Assembly: GCA_032622095.1 (NCBI GenBank)
Contig: CP136062.1
Coordinates: 4,216,001-4,280,000 of the forward strand
DNA from: Siphonodentalium dalli
Taxonomy: Eukaryota > Mollusca > Scaphopoda > Gadilida > Siphonodentaliidae
Direction: 5' to 3'
DNA length: 64,000 bases
In this document: in pieces, positions 1-12,415 of the stretch
How the letters are laid out: each line of letters opens with the position of its first letter
How positions within the stretch are numbered: position 1 is the stretch's first letter
Program-made: the position numbers and the translations under genes
Notes under the pieces: generated by a model
Told to the model about the DNA's origin: nothing
What the model saw: only the letters and a program-made list of their open reading frames with translations
Database searches by the model: none

Positions 1-300
1 TCAATAAATACACCATATGAGGGAAGCAAGCCCCTGGTAACCCCCAATTCCATTTTTATGGCCATGGAAATGGTATATATCTGTGCAGGAGATGTCCCTT
101 TAATAAAATATACTAGAACTCTGGGTGGGAGGCACCAATTCTTGGGACACCAGGGACAGAGATATATCGATGCTGATATGCATATGGAAATATGTTTTTT
201 CTTCAACTTCGAGTCTGTATGGGGCTATTACTATGGGCCCATAATAATATACTATGAGATGTACTCAATCATTCACAAGCAGAGGGAAGTAAGGGAGTGT
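1..300. other. No recognised feature
   Basis: AT-rich sequence with one 81-codon open frame (58-303, + strand). The peptide shows no domain I recognise and is no longer than chance would give. I see no RNA gene or mobile-element end here. Confidence 0.5.
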
Positions 301-304
301 TAGG

Positions 305-462
305 TATTTGCACTTAAGCGCAAATGATTGTGCTTAAACGCAATAAATTGATAGATATATTTGAGCTTAAGAGCAAAGCTGCGCTTAAGCGCAAATGATT
401 TATGCTCAAGCGCAAATGATTTACACTTAAGCGCAAATTATTTGCGCTTAAGCACAACTAAA
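305..462. repeat. Palindromic minisatellite built on GCGCTTAAGCGC
   Basis: Six or more imperfect copies of a roughly 20-23-bp unit, aagcgcaaatgattt, occur between 305 and 462. The core gcgcttaagcgc is a perfect palindrome centred on an AflII-like cttaag, so each copy can fold on itself and the array has no real strand. Copies differ by point changes such as gcacttaag and gctcaag. No flanking element ends were recognised. Confidence 0.75.
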
Positions 463-1244
463 TAATAAATGTGAAAAGGGCCATTTCAGGGTCAGTGCAT
501 GCTTGATTGAACCAGGAGTCTAGTCTAACTATAAGTTGTAGGCTAGTATTTAATTTTTTTCTTCAAATTGAAATGTACCAGGTATATGGAATTAATACTT
601 TTAATTAAAAATTAAAACAAATCAATTAAAGTCACGAAAATACTAACTTTGTAAAGTTCGGACTCTATATAAACGGCAGTTGCACCACACCATCAAACTT
701 AAATACCTCACACAGTTTTTATGAACACTACTCTAAAATAGTTTTAGTATGTCGTGGTGTTCGTAAGTAATTTCTCAATGATTTTCCCCAGAGACTAACG
801 CAATGTTATTCTAACGTGGTGTTCTATTATGTTCTGTTCAGGATATCCTTCCTTTTTTCACATTCATACAAGTTAAAATAAATATTTAAAATCTAGTTTT
901 TATTGATAAGATGATCATATTATATGGTTAAATTAGTTAGGTAAAAGTTGTGTGCGTGAATTTAGAGTTATCCCTCTTTTGTACATCTGGGATCTTAGCC
1001 AGTGGAGATTTACCGATTACAATCGAGCACCGTTCGACTGTATCCGGGAATCTTATCGAGGGAAGAACAGAAAAAAATCACAAAATGTGACAGATAGACA
1101 AAAAATGTAATATGCAATCGTAAACCGATCTTACAATTACCGCCAAGCGAACTCCGGGAAGAATAGAGCGCCACATCATACGGCGGAGTATTTGTTATGT
1201 TTAACTTGAAACTGGGATAATTTTCTCTACGGGATATTAGCAAT
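463..1244. other. Non-repetitive AT-rich sequence, nothing recognised
   Basis: I see no RNA gene, TIR element or credible open frame. The block runs up to the first monomer of the 93-bp satellite at about 1245. The minus-strand frame that enters this block from 1447 is carried by satellite monomers and then runs into unrelated sequence. Confidence 0.4.
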
Positions 1245-4200
1245 TGCCATGTTTCTGCCAAATTAAGGGGTCCCCATTGTTCTAATTGGATTAAAACAGT
1301 CACTGGGCACATAAGTTCTGCAAATATTTTCATAACATCCCATGTTTCTACCAAATTAAGGGGTCCCCATTGTTCTAATTGGATTAAAACAGTCCCTGGG
1401 CATATAAATTCTGCAAATATTGTCATAACATCCCATGTTTCTGCCAAATTAAGGTATCCTCATTGTTCTAATTAGACTAAAACAGTCACTGGGCATATAC
1501 ATTCTGCAAATATTGTCATAACATCCCATGTTTCTGCCAAATTAAGGTGTCCTCATTGTTCTAATTAGACTAAAACAGTCACTGGGCATATAACTTCTGC
1601 AAATATTATCATAACATCCCATGTTTCTGCCAAATTAAGGTGTCCTGATTGTTCTAATTAGACTAAAACAGTCACTGGGCATATAAATTCTGCAAATAAT
1701 TCCATAACATCCCATGTTTCTGCCAAATTAAGGGTTCTCCATTGTTCTAATTGGATTAAAACAGTCACTGGGCATATAAATTCTGCAAATATTGTCATAA
1801 CATCCCATGTTTCTGCCATATTTAGGGGTCCCCATTGTTCTAATTGGACACTGGGCATATAAATTCTGCAAATATTATCATAACATCCCATGTTTCTGCC
1901 AAATTAAGGGGTCCCCATTGTTCTAATTGGACTAAAACAGTCACTGGGCTTATAAATTCTGCAAATATTGTCATAACATCCCATATTTCTGACAAATTAA
2001 GGGGTCCCTATTGTTCTATTTGGATTAAACTAGTCATTGGGCATATAAATTCTGCAAATATTGTCATAACATACCATGTTTCTGCCAAATTAAGGTGTCC
2101 CCATTTATCTAATTGGAATAAGACAGTCATTGGGCATATAATTTCTGCAAATAATTCCATAACATACCATGTTTCTGCCAAATTAAGGGGTCTCCATTGT
2201 TCTAATTGGATTAAATCAGTCGCTGGGCACATAAATTCTGCAAATATTATCATAACATCCCATGTTTCTACCAAATTAAGGGGTCCCCATTGTTCTAATG
2301 TATTAAAACAGTCACTGGGCATATAAATTATGCAAATATTGTCATAACATCCCATGTTTCTTCCAAATTAAGGTATCCTCATTGTTCTAATTAGAATGAA
2401 ACAGTCACTGGGCATATAAATTTAGCAAATATTGTCATAACATCCCATGTTTCTGCCAAATTAAGGTGTCATCATTGTTCTAATTAGACTAAAACAGTCA
2501 CTGGGCATATAAATTCAGCAAATATTGTCATAATATACCATGTTTCTGCCAAATTAAGGTTTCCCCATTGATCTAATTGGAATAAGACAGTCACTGGGCA
2601 TATAAATTCTGCAAATAATTCCATAACATCCCATGTTTCTGCCAAATTAAGGGGTCTCCATTGTTCTAATTGGATTAAAACAGTCACTGGGCATATAAAT
2701 TCTGCAAATATTGTCATAACATCCCACGTTTCTGCCAAAATTAGGAGTCCCCATTGTTCTAATTGGACACTGGGGATATAAATTCTGCAAATATTATCAT
2801 AACATCCCATGTTTCTGCCAAATTAAGGGGTCCCCATTGTTCTTATTGGACTAAAACAGTCACTGGGCATATAAATTCTGCAAATATTGTCATAACATCC
2901 CATGTTTCTGCTAAATTAAGGGGTCCCTATTGTTCTATTTGGATTAAACTAGTCACTGGGCATATAAATTCTGCAAATATTGTCATAACATACCATGTTT
3001 CTGCCAAATTAAGGTGTCCCCATTGATCTAATTGGAATAAGACAGTCACTGGGCATATAAATTCTGCAAATATTATCATAACATCCCATGTTTCTACCAA
3101 ATTAAGGTATCCTCATTGTTCTAATTAGACTAAAACAGTCACTGGGCATATAAATTCTGCAAATAATTCCATAACATCCCATGTTTCTGCCAAATTAAGG
3201 GGTCTCCATTGTTCTAATTGGATTAAATCAGTCACTGGGCATATACATTCTGCAAATATAATCATAACATCCCATGTTTCTGCCAAATTAAGGTATCCTC
3301 ATTGTTCTAATTATACTAAAACAGTCACTGGGCATATAAATTCTGCAAATATTGTCATAACATCCCATGTTTCTGCCATATTAAGGTGTCCTCATTGTTC
3401 TAATTAGACTAAAACAGTCACTGGGCATATAAATTCAGCAAATATTGTCATAACATACCATGTTTCTGCCAAATTTAGAGGTCCCGATTGTTCTAATTGA
3501 CACTGTGCATATAAATTCTGCAAATGTTATCATAACATCCCATGTTTCTGCCAAATTAAGAGGTCCCCATTGTTCTAATTGGACTAAAACAATCACTGGG
3601 CATATAAATTCTGCAAATATTATCATAACATCCCATGTTTCTACCAAATTAAGGTATCCTCATTGTTCTAATTAGACTAAAACAGTCACTGGGCATATAA
3701 ATTCTGCAAATAATTCCATAACATCCCATGTTTCTGCCAAATTATTAAAGGGGTCCCTATTGTTCTATTTGGATTAAACTAGTCACTGGGCATATAAATT
3801 CTGCAAATATTGTCATAACATACCATGTTTCTGCCAAATTAAGGTGTCCCCATTGATCTAATTGGAATAAGACAGTCACTGGGCATATAATTTATGCAAA
3901 TATTATCATAACATCCCATGTTTCTACCAAATTAAAGGGTCCCCATTGTTCTAATTGGATTAAAACAGTCACTGGGCATATAAATTCTGCAAATATTGTC
4001 ATAACATCCCATGTTTCTGCCAAATTAAGCTATCATCATTGTTCTAATTAGACTAACACAGTCACTGGGCATATAAATTCTGCAAATATTGTCATAACAT
4101 ACCATGTTTCTGCCATATTAAGGTGTCGCCGTTGATCTAATTGGAATAAGACAGTCACTGGGCATATAAATTCTGCAAATAATTCCATAACATCCCATGT

Positions 4201-6669
4201 TTCTGCCAAATTAAGGGGTCTCCGTTGTTCTAATTGGACACTGGGCATATAAATTCTGCAAATATTATCATAACATCCCATGTTTCTGCCAAATTAAGGG
4301 GTCCCCATTGTTCTAATTGGATTAAAACAGTCACTGGGCATATACATTCTGCAAATATTGTCATAACATCCCATGTTTCTGCCAAATTAAGGGGTCCCCG
4401 TTGTTCTAATTGGACTAAAACAGTCACTGGGCATATAAATTCTGCAAATATTGTCATAACATCCCATATTTCTGCCAAACTAAGTGGTCCCCATTGTTCT
4501 AATTGGATTAAAACAGTCACTGGGCATATAAATTCTGCAAATATTGTCATAACATCCCATGTTTCTGCCAAATTTAGGGGTCCCGATTGTTCTAATTGAC
4601 ACTGGGCATATAAATTCTGCAAATGTTATCATAATATCCCATGTTTCTGCCAAATTAAGAGGTCCCCATTGTTCTAATTGGACTAAAACAGTCACTGGGC
4701 ATATAAATTCTGCAAATATTGTCATAACATCCCATGTTTCTGCCAAATTATTAAAGGGGTCCCTATTGTTCTATTTGGATTAAACTAGTCACTGGGCATA
4801 TAAGTTCTGCAAATATTGTCATAACATACCATGTTTCTGCCAAATTAAGGTGTCCCCATTGATCTAATTGGAATAAGACAGTCACTGGGCATATAAATTC
4901 TGCAAATATTATCATAACATCCCATGTTTCTACCAAATTAAAGGGTCCCCATTGTTCTAAATGGATTAAAACAGTCACTGGGCATATAAATTCTGCAAAT
5001 ATTGTCATAACATCCCATGTTTCTGCCAAATTAAGGTATCCTCATTGTTCTAATTAGACTAAAACAGTCACTGGGCATATAAATTCTGCAAATATTGTCA
5101 TAACATCCCATGTTTCTGCCAAATTAAGGTGTCCTCATTGTTCTAATTAGACTAAAACAGTCACTGGGCATATAAATTCTGCAAATATTGTCATAACATA
5201 CCATGTTTCTGCCATATTAAGGTGTCCCCGATGATCTAATTGGAATAAGACAGTCACTGGGCATATAAATTCTGCATATAATTCCATAACATCCCATGTT
5301 TCTGCCAAATTAAGGGGTCTCCATTGTTCTAATTGGATTAAAACTGTCACTGGGCATATAAATTCTGCAAATATTGTCATAACATCCCATGTTTCTGCCA
5401 AATTTAGGGGTCCCCATTGTTCTAATTGGACACTGGGCATATAAATTCTGCAAATATTATCATAACATCCCATGTTTCTACCATATTAAGGGGTCCCCAT
5501 TGTTCTAATCGGATTAAAACAGACACTGGGCATATACATTCTGCAAATATTGTCATAACATCCCATGTTTCTGCCAAATTAAGGGGTCCCCGTTGTTCTA
5601 ATTGGACTAAAACAGTCACTGGGCATCTAAATTCTGCAAATATTGTCATAACATCCCATATTTCTGCCAAATTAAGTGGTCCCCATTGTTCTAATTGGAT
5701 TAAAACAGTCACTGGGCATATAAATTCTGCAAATATTTTCATAACATCCCATGTTTCTGCCAAATTTAGGGGTCCCGATTGTTCTAATTGACACTGGGCA
5801 TATAAATTCTGCAAATGTTATCATAACATCCCATGTTTCTGCCAAATTAAGTGGTCCCCATTGTTCTAAATGGACTAAAACAGTCACTGGGCATATAAAT
5901 TCTGCAAATATTGTAATAACATCCCATGTTTCTGCCAAATTATTAAAGGGGTCCCTATTGTTCTATTTGGATTAAACTAGTCACTGGGCATATAAATTCT
6001 GCAAATATTGTCATAACATACCATGTTTCTGCCAAATTAAGGTGTCCCCATTGATCTAATTGGAATAAGACAGTCACTGGGCATATAAATTCTGCAAATA
6101 TTATCATAACATCCCATGTTTCTACCAAATTAAAGGGTCCCCATTGTTCTAATTGGATTAAAACAGTCACTGGGCATATAAATTCTGCAAATATTGTCAT
6201 AACATCCCATGTTTCTTCCAAATTAAGGTATCCTCATTGTTCTAATTAGAATGAAACAGTCACTGGGCATATAAATTTAGCAAATATTGTCATAACATCC
6301 CATGTTTCTGCCAAATTAAGGTGTCCTCATTGTTCTAATTCGACTAAAACAGTCACTGGGCATATACATTCAGCAAATATTGTCATAATATACCATGTTT
6401 CTGCCAAATTAAGGTTTCCCCATTGATCTAATTGGAATAAGACAGTCACTGGGCATATAAATTCTGCAAATATTGTCATAACATCCCATGTTTTTGCCAA
6501 ATTAAGGGGTCCCCGTTGTTCTAATTGGACTAAAACAGTCACTGGGCATATAAATTCTGCAAATATTGTCATAACATCCCATATTTCTGCCAAATTAAGT
6601 GGTCCCCATTGTTCTAATTGGATTAAAACAGTCACTGGGCATATAAATTTAGCAAATATTTTGATAACG
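1245..6669. repeat. 93-bp satellite array with 1192-bp higher-order repeat
   Basis: About 58 head-to-tail monomers, mostly 93 bp, run through motifs such as atgtttctgccaaattaag, attgttctaattgga, cagtcactgggcatataaa and tgtcataacatccc. Because 93 is 31 codons and the consensus lacks stops in one frame on each strand, long shadow ORFs appear on both strands. Variant monomers lack 10 or 11 bp at the ttaaaacagt segment, and one carries a 4-bp ttaa insertion. Blocks near 4.23-5.04 kb and 5.42-6.23 kb match at an offset of 1192 bp, which equals 13x93-10-11+4. An earlier pair near 1.84 and 2.76 kb is offset by 919 bp. The array starts abruptly and decays at the right into ttgataacgaccaatgttga. This is satellite DNA, not a gene. 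Confidence 0.95.
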
Positions 6670-7545
6670 ACCAATGTTGACACATAATGCATCGCGACTG
6701 ATATAAATTAGTAAAGTGTAATGACAAATGTTGAACTATAATGCATCTCGACAGTACTGTTGCAACAATGCTATGGGGGGGGGGGGGGGGGTCAGGATCT
6801 GAATTATCTCAGATCTGAATTATGCAGGGGTGGGGATGGATATATGGAGAAATAGGGGTTCATTCAGATGAACTGATATAAATTATTAGAGCGATAACGA
6901 CCAATGTTGACACATATTGCATCGCGACTGAACTGTCGCGCCCAGGCTATACAATAGGGAGGGGGATCATTCAAATGGGGGGAAGGGGGTCGGAATCTGA
7001 ATTATCTCTATAGAAAGGAATAGCAATTGATGTACATATATAGTAATATATACAAATTATTATCACATGATAATATATGTATGTAACAGCTAACGCGACT
7101 ATACCGATGAAAAAATAAATAAATTGGGGAAGGGGGCGTCAGGCTATATGGGGAAATAATGTTTATACCAATGAACTAATATAAATTTGTAGAGCGATAA
7201 CGACCAATGTTGACATATAATGTCGCGGCAATGCTATAAAATAAGGGGGTCTGAAATGATATCTACCGGTATCTCTATAGTATATAGATGGCGCCAGATT
7301 CTATTGTAAGGAATAGCAACTGATTTACCTATATAGTACAAATTAGTATCGCATGATAAAATATGTACATGTACGTAACAGCTAATGCGACTATACCGAT
7401 GAAAAAATAAATTGGGAGTGTGGGTATATGGGGAAATAGGGGTTTATACCGATATAAATTTGTATAGCGACAGCGACCAATGTTGACATATAGTGCATCG
7501 CGACTGTACTGTCGCGCAAATGCTATATCTAAATGAATAGCATGC
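6665..7545. repeat. Degenerate dispersed-tandem repeat (gcgataacgaccaatgttga)
   Basis: The motif gataacgaccaatgttgaca followed by cgcgactg recurs at about 6665, 6891, 7194 and 7468, at uneven spacings of roughly 230-300 bp. Between copies lie G-rich tracts, gataatatatgta stretches and the shared phrase aggggtt. It begins exactly where the 93-bp satellite fades, so the two arrays are fused. It looks like an old tandem repeat broken by indels. Confidence 0.65.
6775..6791 (+). repeat. Poly-G tract, 17 G
   Basis: An uninterrupted run of 17 guanines lies inside the degenerate repeat. Shorter G runs occur at 12608-12623 and 46290-46303. Such runs are length-unstable and often miscounted in assemblies. 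Confidence 0.9.
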
Positions 7546-7985
7546 ATGTCATGTGTCAAAACTGTAGTATATCACGATTATACTTGTGGTATTAGGGTGT
7601 GGGGCAGCGGTGACCAGCTAGAGGCCCCAAACGGAAAAAGTTTGTCATGTAGAACTGTGAAAATGTTAAAATTCATTAACATAGGATTTCCCATTAAAAT
7701 CGATTTATGTCGATGAAACTCTTATTTTAATTAAGCTGATACTTCGTGTGTCTGCGTGTAATACTTATATATTCTCAAAATGACAGAGTCCAAAACGCAA
7801 TTATGTTTTAGATGGAAGAAATTAAGTTTTTTCGATGCTAAATTTACAGCGTGGACGAGCTAACAAATTCGTTGATTTTGTAAACAAACTTTTCTCAAGT
7901 GTCGTTTGGTCAAACTGTTAGTTTTTCAACGGGGAAAGCTGTTCCAAACTAGAGGTGTTACTGTCCACCTGGGACTAAGGATACC
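7546..7985. other. No recognised feature
   Basis: AT-rich sequence between two repeat domains. I see no open frame of note, RNA gene or element end. Confidence 0.4.
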
Positions 7986-8029
7986 CCCCGTGTTTTTAAA
8001 GTACTACGATGTTTCACATGTTTCACATA

Positions 8030-8420
8030 ACTCCACCAAAAATGTCGGACAGAGGTCATAATCGCATGTGCACAGGTTCCATGGTACTTAATATCTGTGC
8101 CAAGTTAAAAACAATTGACCTAAAATTGTAGGAATAAAAGCTCGGGCAAAATAATACATGTTGCGAAAATGTTCGAAGTCGAAAAAGGGGGGGGGGGATA
8201 CCTCCACCAAAAAAAGTCCGACAGACGTCATAATCGCGGGTCCACAGATTCCCATGGCGGTTGATGTCTGTGCCAAGTTTCAAGGCAATTGATCAAAAAA
8301 CGACTGAGAAAAACTCCGGACAAATTTGTATCTACTGGCGGACGGACGACGGACGACGGACAGACGGACGGACAAGCTGACTCCAGTATACCCCCCCCCT
8401 TCGTTGCGGTGGGTACAATA
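8030..8420 (-). mobile_element. Dispersed GACGGACGGAC-type repeat, two units
   Basis: Two related units begin ctccaccaaaaa at about 8031 and 8204, each followed by gacagaggtcataatcgc or a variant and tctgtgccaagtt. The second continues through a gacggacgacggac-rich stretch to ccagtatacccccc and ends near ttgcggtgggtac. Read on the minus strand, this resembles a very common interspersed repeat of marine invertebrate genomes that begins at a C-rich tract and a gtccgtccgtc run. That similarity is from general knowledge, not a search. The coding potential is only frame shadows. No target-site duplication was identified. Confidence 0.5.
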
Positions 8421-9005
8421 ATAGCTAACATGTATTTACATAAAATCATTGAAAGAATTTGACCGATAAAGGTGCATTTTGACAGAATCTAGTCGAGAAA
8501 ACTTTGTATCTTTCAGCAGACACACGAATTCGCACATTCGGTATTTGCGAGCGCTCATTAATATTCATGATAGGCATCAAACTCACCTTTTTGGAAGGTA
8601 ATCCAATGACTAGATATCCTTTCTAAATACCGTTAAAGATCCCACAAAAAATTTATAGCTTAGGAATCAGAATCAGTCAGACAGTTGAAAATGAGAGAAA
8701 AATGAACACTTCTAAAAATAACACTGATAGGTGATAAAACGTGTTCGCCATGAACACAGACATACCGATGTACTTCCAATTTACTACTCCAAAACTTACC
8801 ACAAATCAGATGTATTGAAGCAGGATTGAGACGTAGATATCACTATGTTTTGCAATTATGAATTCACAAAATGCCGTGATAAAACTAAATCATTGTGTAA
8901 CTAGATAGTTGAAAACGAGAGAAAAATAAACACTTCTAAAAATAGCATTTACCTCGTTGAGCTGCTTGCATACTCGTGAAAGGTTACGCCAGTTGAAAAC
9001 GAAAA
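8421..9005. other. Unique flank just outside the palindrome's left arm
   Basis: The sequence contains a diverged direct repeat: cagttgaaaa.gagagaaaaa.aacacttctaaaaata occurs at about 8683 and 8908. No gene was recognised. The great inverted repeat starts at 9006, immediately to the right. Confidence 0.45.
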
Positions 9006-9129
9006 TAATATGATGATACGTAAACGTAATTTGCGCCCGCTTGTTAATCTTTCGTAGGATTTGATGATTAATTAACCATAATTACAAAAATCATACCGGT
9101 ATATGTAAATGATCATACACTCAAACAAA

Positions 9130-9345
9130 TTTCATTGTAATATTACGACAGAAACTGTTGGCAGGAATTGGACCATCAGTAACTGTTGTAAAATTACGAG
9201 ATCAACGTAATCTGACATTTACAAATTTGATCGTATATTTACAACATGATCGTAATATTATGACAGAAAAACTATCGTAAATTTACAACATCATCGTAAT
9301 GTGAATTTACGGTTTAATCGTAAAATTACATGGCCAACGTAATAT
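9130..9345. repeat. Cluster of TCGTAA/TTTACGA words
   Basis: Words such as atcgtaa, tttacaa and tacgaca recur about every 20-35 bp over roughly 200 bp, in both orientations. The right arm has the matching block at about 47995-48200. It looks like the internal repeats of a small element or a degenerate minisatellite. I could not define its ends. Confidence 0.5.
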
Positions 9346-9659
9346 GAAGCTGAGAACCTGGTGTGAATTGAACTGTGGTGGGGTCTCAAGCGATCTGCCC
9401 CTACACATTATAAACAAATGCCATTAAATGACATAAGTAGCTTGAGGATGGATGTGATCCATCGAACCACAGAAAAATTCAACCAGGTCCACAGGTGCTA
9501 AATGTCTGCACTATACATCTACAATTATAGATAAAAATCAATGTCCAACACCTAATTGTCATGAAATCGACATTTCTCGTACAACAAAATTTTGGAACAA
9601 AGTTACATACCGGTACCTTGAATAATTAGCCTAACTAATGTAGGTACCAACCTGTGCTT

Positions 9660-9930
9660 TCACCATGACAAAAGATAACAAACTCTGATAATCAACACCC
9701 GAGTTACAAGGTGATATGCTCGGACATTTTTGGACACCCACCCCCTTTTAACACTAAAGCAGATTTGCGGGGGGAATTCACTGTAAACAGCTGTATATGA
9801 ATTTCTGTGCATACTATTTGTCATGGATGTTAACATTGGCATGTAAATAGGAACGGGTCATTTTGGTGTCATTCGGCCAAAAAAACATGGCTGCCAGCGG
9901 CCATCTTGGATTTCAAAATTTGCAAAAAAA
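9660..9930. repeat. Single GGCCATG-family repeat unit (left arm)
   Basis: The phrases gaacgggtcattttggggtc-like, attcggccaaaaaaacatgg and ccatcttggatttcaaaa mark one unit of the family described at 16420-18037. The right-arm counterpart lies at about 47285-47700. In both arms it is joined to a ccaccccctttt-containing stretch that looks like ordinary flank. Confidence 0.6.
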
Positions 9931-10139
9931 TACAACACAATAACTGCCTGCAGTCAGTTTAGCAGTTAGAATTACATTATTTCTCTTATTCTAAGGTATT
10001 TTAAGCCAAATTCATTGAAAAAAACAGTCAAAAAACTTGCAGGAAAAAAAGTTCTGAGTTGCGGAAAAAATTGTTTGTTAGTCCCATCGACCAAACCACC
10101 CACCCAGTGACCCACCCCCGCATAAGTGCCCGTAAAAAA

Positions 10140-10330
10140 TACCCCCCCCCTGCCCGACTCCCATAGGCATAATATGATAATAACATGGGAGGACCAGAGG
10201 GAACATGGACTACCGGTGTACCTACATCTAATGATAATAACATGGGAAGGACAGGAAACACCGGATACCTTCATCTAATTACTAGTATAATAACATGGGA
10301 ATATTAACAGAGAAAACATGGGCTACCTTC
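10140..10330. repeat. ~60-bp minisatellite, about 3 copies
   Basis: Units share taataacatggga plus an accggtgtacctaca- or ggataccttca-like linker followed by tctaatga/tctaatta. The mirror block in the right arm (46810-47040) has about one extra copy, so the copy number changed after the arms separated or differs between haplotypes. Confidence 0.7.
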
Positions 10331-10439
10331 ACAGTGGTCAGTGATTTGTAACATGAGAGCAGATGGTGCATAAATCACTTAATTTTTTTTTAAGTACTGA
10401 ATTGTACACAACTAAGTGTAGCACACATGTTTTCCTCTA

Positions 10440-10840
10440 CCAACAATTAATCTGCCTTTGCTGTGATATCGCTTAATTGTAGGAAGCCACGTAAAACCAC
10501 AAATATAAAATAAATAAATGAAAGGCAGTAGCTACATTGAGTAATTTGTTTGGGGTTTTGTTGCTTTCCACAACTAAGGCGATATAACAATGAGGCCAGA
10601 TCATTTGTTGTTGATGGAAACCATGTGATCTATGGTTAGACACCTACAATAGGTAGTCACGATGCACCGTCTGCACATATCATATGTACTCCGCCGATCG
10701 GAAAGTTTTCTTCAGGCAAGAAGTTGGACAGAGGTCGCCACATAGGAATCGAACCCATGTCAGTCACTAGCTCAGGTCCTACAGCTTGGTGACCGGTACC
10801 GTGCTCATTGGACCACTAACCAACCCAGACACCACCCCCC
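10440..10840 (-). mobile_element. tRNA-derived SINE, left-arm copy
   Basis: On the minus strand the head reads gtctgggttggttagtgg (box-A-like tggttagtgg) and, about 65 nt later, a textbook box B, gggttcgattcc (reverse complement of 10745-10756). Both are RNA polymerase III internal promoter elements of tRNA genes. The body continues past gaaaactttccgatcggcgg to a tail region near a taaataaat stretch at about 10507. The head is too long between the boxes and not followed by a foldable acceptor arm, so it is not a working tRNA gene. Molluscan SINE families with tRNA heads are known; I cannot assign one without a search. The 3' limit is uncertain. Confidence 0.65.
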
Positions 10841-11200
10841 CAATAATAAACAACAATGTGCATATAGTATACACTGATACAACTACTATTTAAACATGAA
10901 ATACATAGACGTGTGTCTCCTTAATTATGCAGCCATTGTTATTGACCCAGAAACTCAAACCCAACAAAGCGCTCCCAAAGTTCCATTGGTTTAATTTGGA
11001 AATCCTGAAAATGAAGTAACAATATTATACACGGTACTAACTACTATGGACAAAAAAGCAGCTCAGCATTTGCGCCAAGATTTTCGAGTGTCACTGTCAG
11101 CTAATGTATTGACATCCTGTTCAAACACCGCTGTTTTTTTGTTTTAATAATTTTTCGACTTTCCCAAATTTTAAATCAAACTAACAACATAGGGACTGGA

Positions 11201-11741
11201 ATACCAGCACCGAAGCCGACCCACCCAAACTCAGTTGCGGCAGTTTCTGACAAAAAATTTGCTTTAGTATATCTGGGATAAATCGCAACCATCTTTCATA
11301 CTTTGCGATAATTACTTTGCGATATCTTTGACTGATGATAAATCACAAACAAATTTGGGTTCAAGTTTTGAAAACCCTCCTGTCACTTTCCAAATATCTA
11401 TTTAAAAATACATGTTGATAAATCGCAAAATTTTGCGATAAATTGCAAACATCTTTACGATAGATCGTAAAATACTTCGCAATTTTATATAACAGAATAG
11501 CAATCATCTTTGCGATAAAAACTGTTAATTACTTTGCAAACAAATTAACATACCTTTGCAATGGCAAAGGTAAGTGTCGCAAATTTGTTTGTGATTTATC
11601 AGTCAAAGATAATATCGCAAAGTAATTATCGCAAAGTACCGTATGAAAGATGGTTGCGATTTATCCCAGATATACCAAAGCAAATTTTTTGTCATAAACT
11701 ACCGCAACTGAGTTTGGGTGGGTCGGCTTCGGCGCTGGTAT
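11201..11741. mobile_element. Foldback DNA element with ~200-bp inverted ends, left-arm copy
   Basis: The ends ataccagcaccgaagccgac and its inverted partner at 11722-11741 begin very long inverted repeats. They run through acccaaactcagttgcgg, tctgggataaatcgcaacc and tactttgcgataattac and together make up most of the 541 bp. The inner part repeats cgataa/ttgcgat words. There is no transposase. This is the architecture of a non-autonomous foldback-like or MITE element, flanked by TA-rich sequence. The reciprocal copy is at 45412-45930. Confidence 0.85.
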
Positions 11742-11871
11742 AATACACACGTATGACCTGGTTTAGCATAGAGTGGGGATTATAATCTTCCTGAGTGTGG
11801 CACAAACTTGGCCATGCATCTAATCCTGGGTTCACATGGTTTGGGACATAATCACATTGACTGGTAACATT

Positions 11872-12356
11872 AAAGGTACTCAATCCGATAAAACTCCTCT
11901 CAATTACTATTTCAATGGCTTCGGAGGTCAAAAATATTTGATTCGAGTCGAGGAAGTCACCCATCAAAGCTCAGATTTGTTAGATATCGATTTTAGAAAT
12001 CTATTATTTTTCATTATCGGGAATACTATCTGGCCCAGAACTCAGTCAAAATTGCGCTGTTATTACCACTAGATTTTAGAGTTATCCATCCTTGTCTGTT
12101 TGAATAGATTTTGGAGTACACATCCAGAGCAGATTACGGCAGTTTAAGGCAATTATTAGTACTCATCTCGAGTAAATAACAAATTTCAAAAATCAATATT
12201 TAATAACTCTGAGCTTTGTTTGATGGGTTCCTCGACTCGAATCAAATATTTTGTACCCCCAAAGCCAAAGAAATAGTAATATAGGACCATCTGATCGGAT
12301 TGTTGTTGTTGGAATCTGTTGAGATGGGGAACCTCTGTTCGGATTGAGTACCTTTA
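11872..12356. mobile_element. 'tactcaatccgat' TIR element, left-arm copy
   Basis: It starts aaaggtactcaatccgat and ends with the inverted form ggattgagtaccttt. Inside, the phrase tttgattcgagtcgaggaa and its complement face each other with ttggctt.gggg around them. No open frame encodes a transposase. At least five copies exist in the window (14660, 37225, 38225, 44807 and this one), so it is a repeated non-autonomous family. Confidence 0.8.
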
Positions 12357-12415
12357 AGTTAGTTGGTATTCAGATCTCTTATAGGAAACATGTGTTACTA
12401 AATATTTACTGGACA

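Noticed and set aside
1844-2326. 160-codon plus-strand frame (and many others on both strands to 6692)
   Set aside because: It is produced by 93-bp (31-codon) satellite monomers lacking stops. Frames occur on both strands and break wherever a monomer is 10-11 bp short.
10728-10840. Functional tRNA gene
   Set aside because: Boxes A and B are present but too far apart, with no anticodon stem or acceptor pairing, and the sequence continues into a SINE body.
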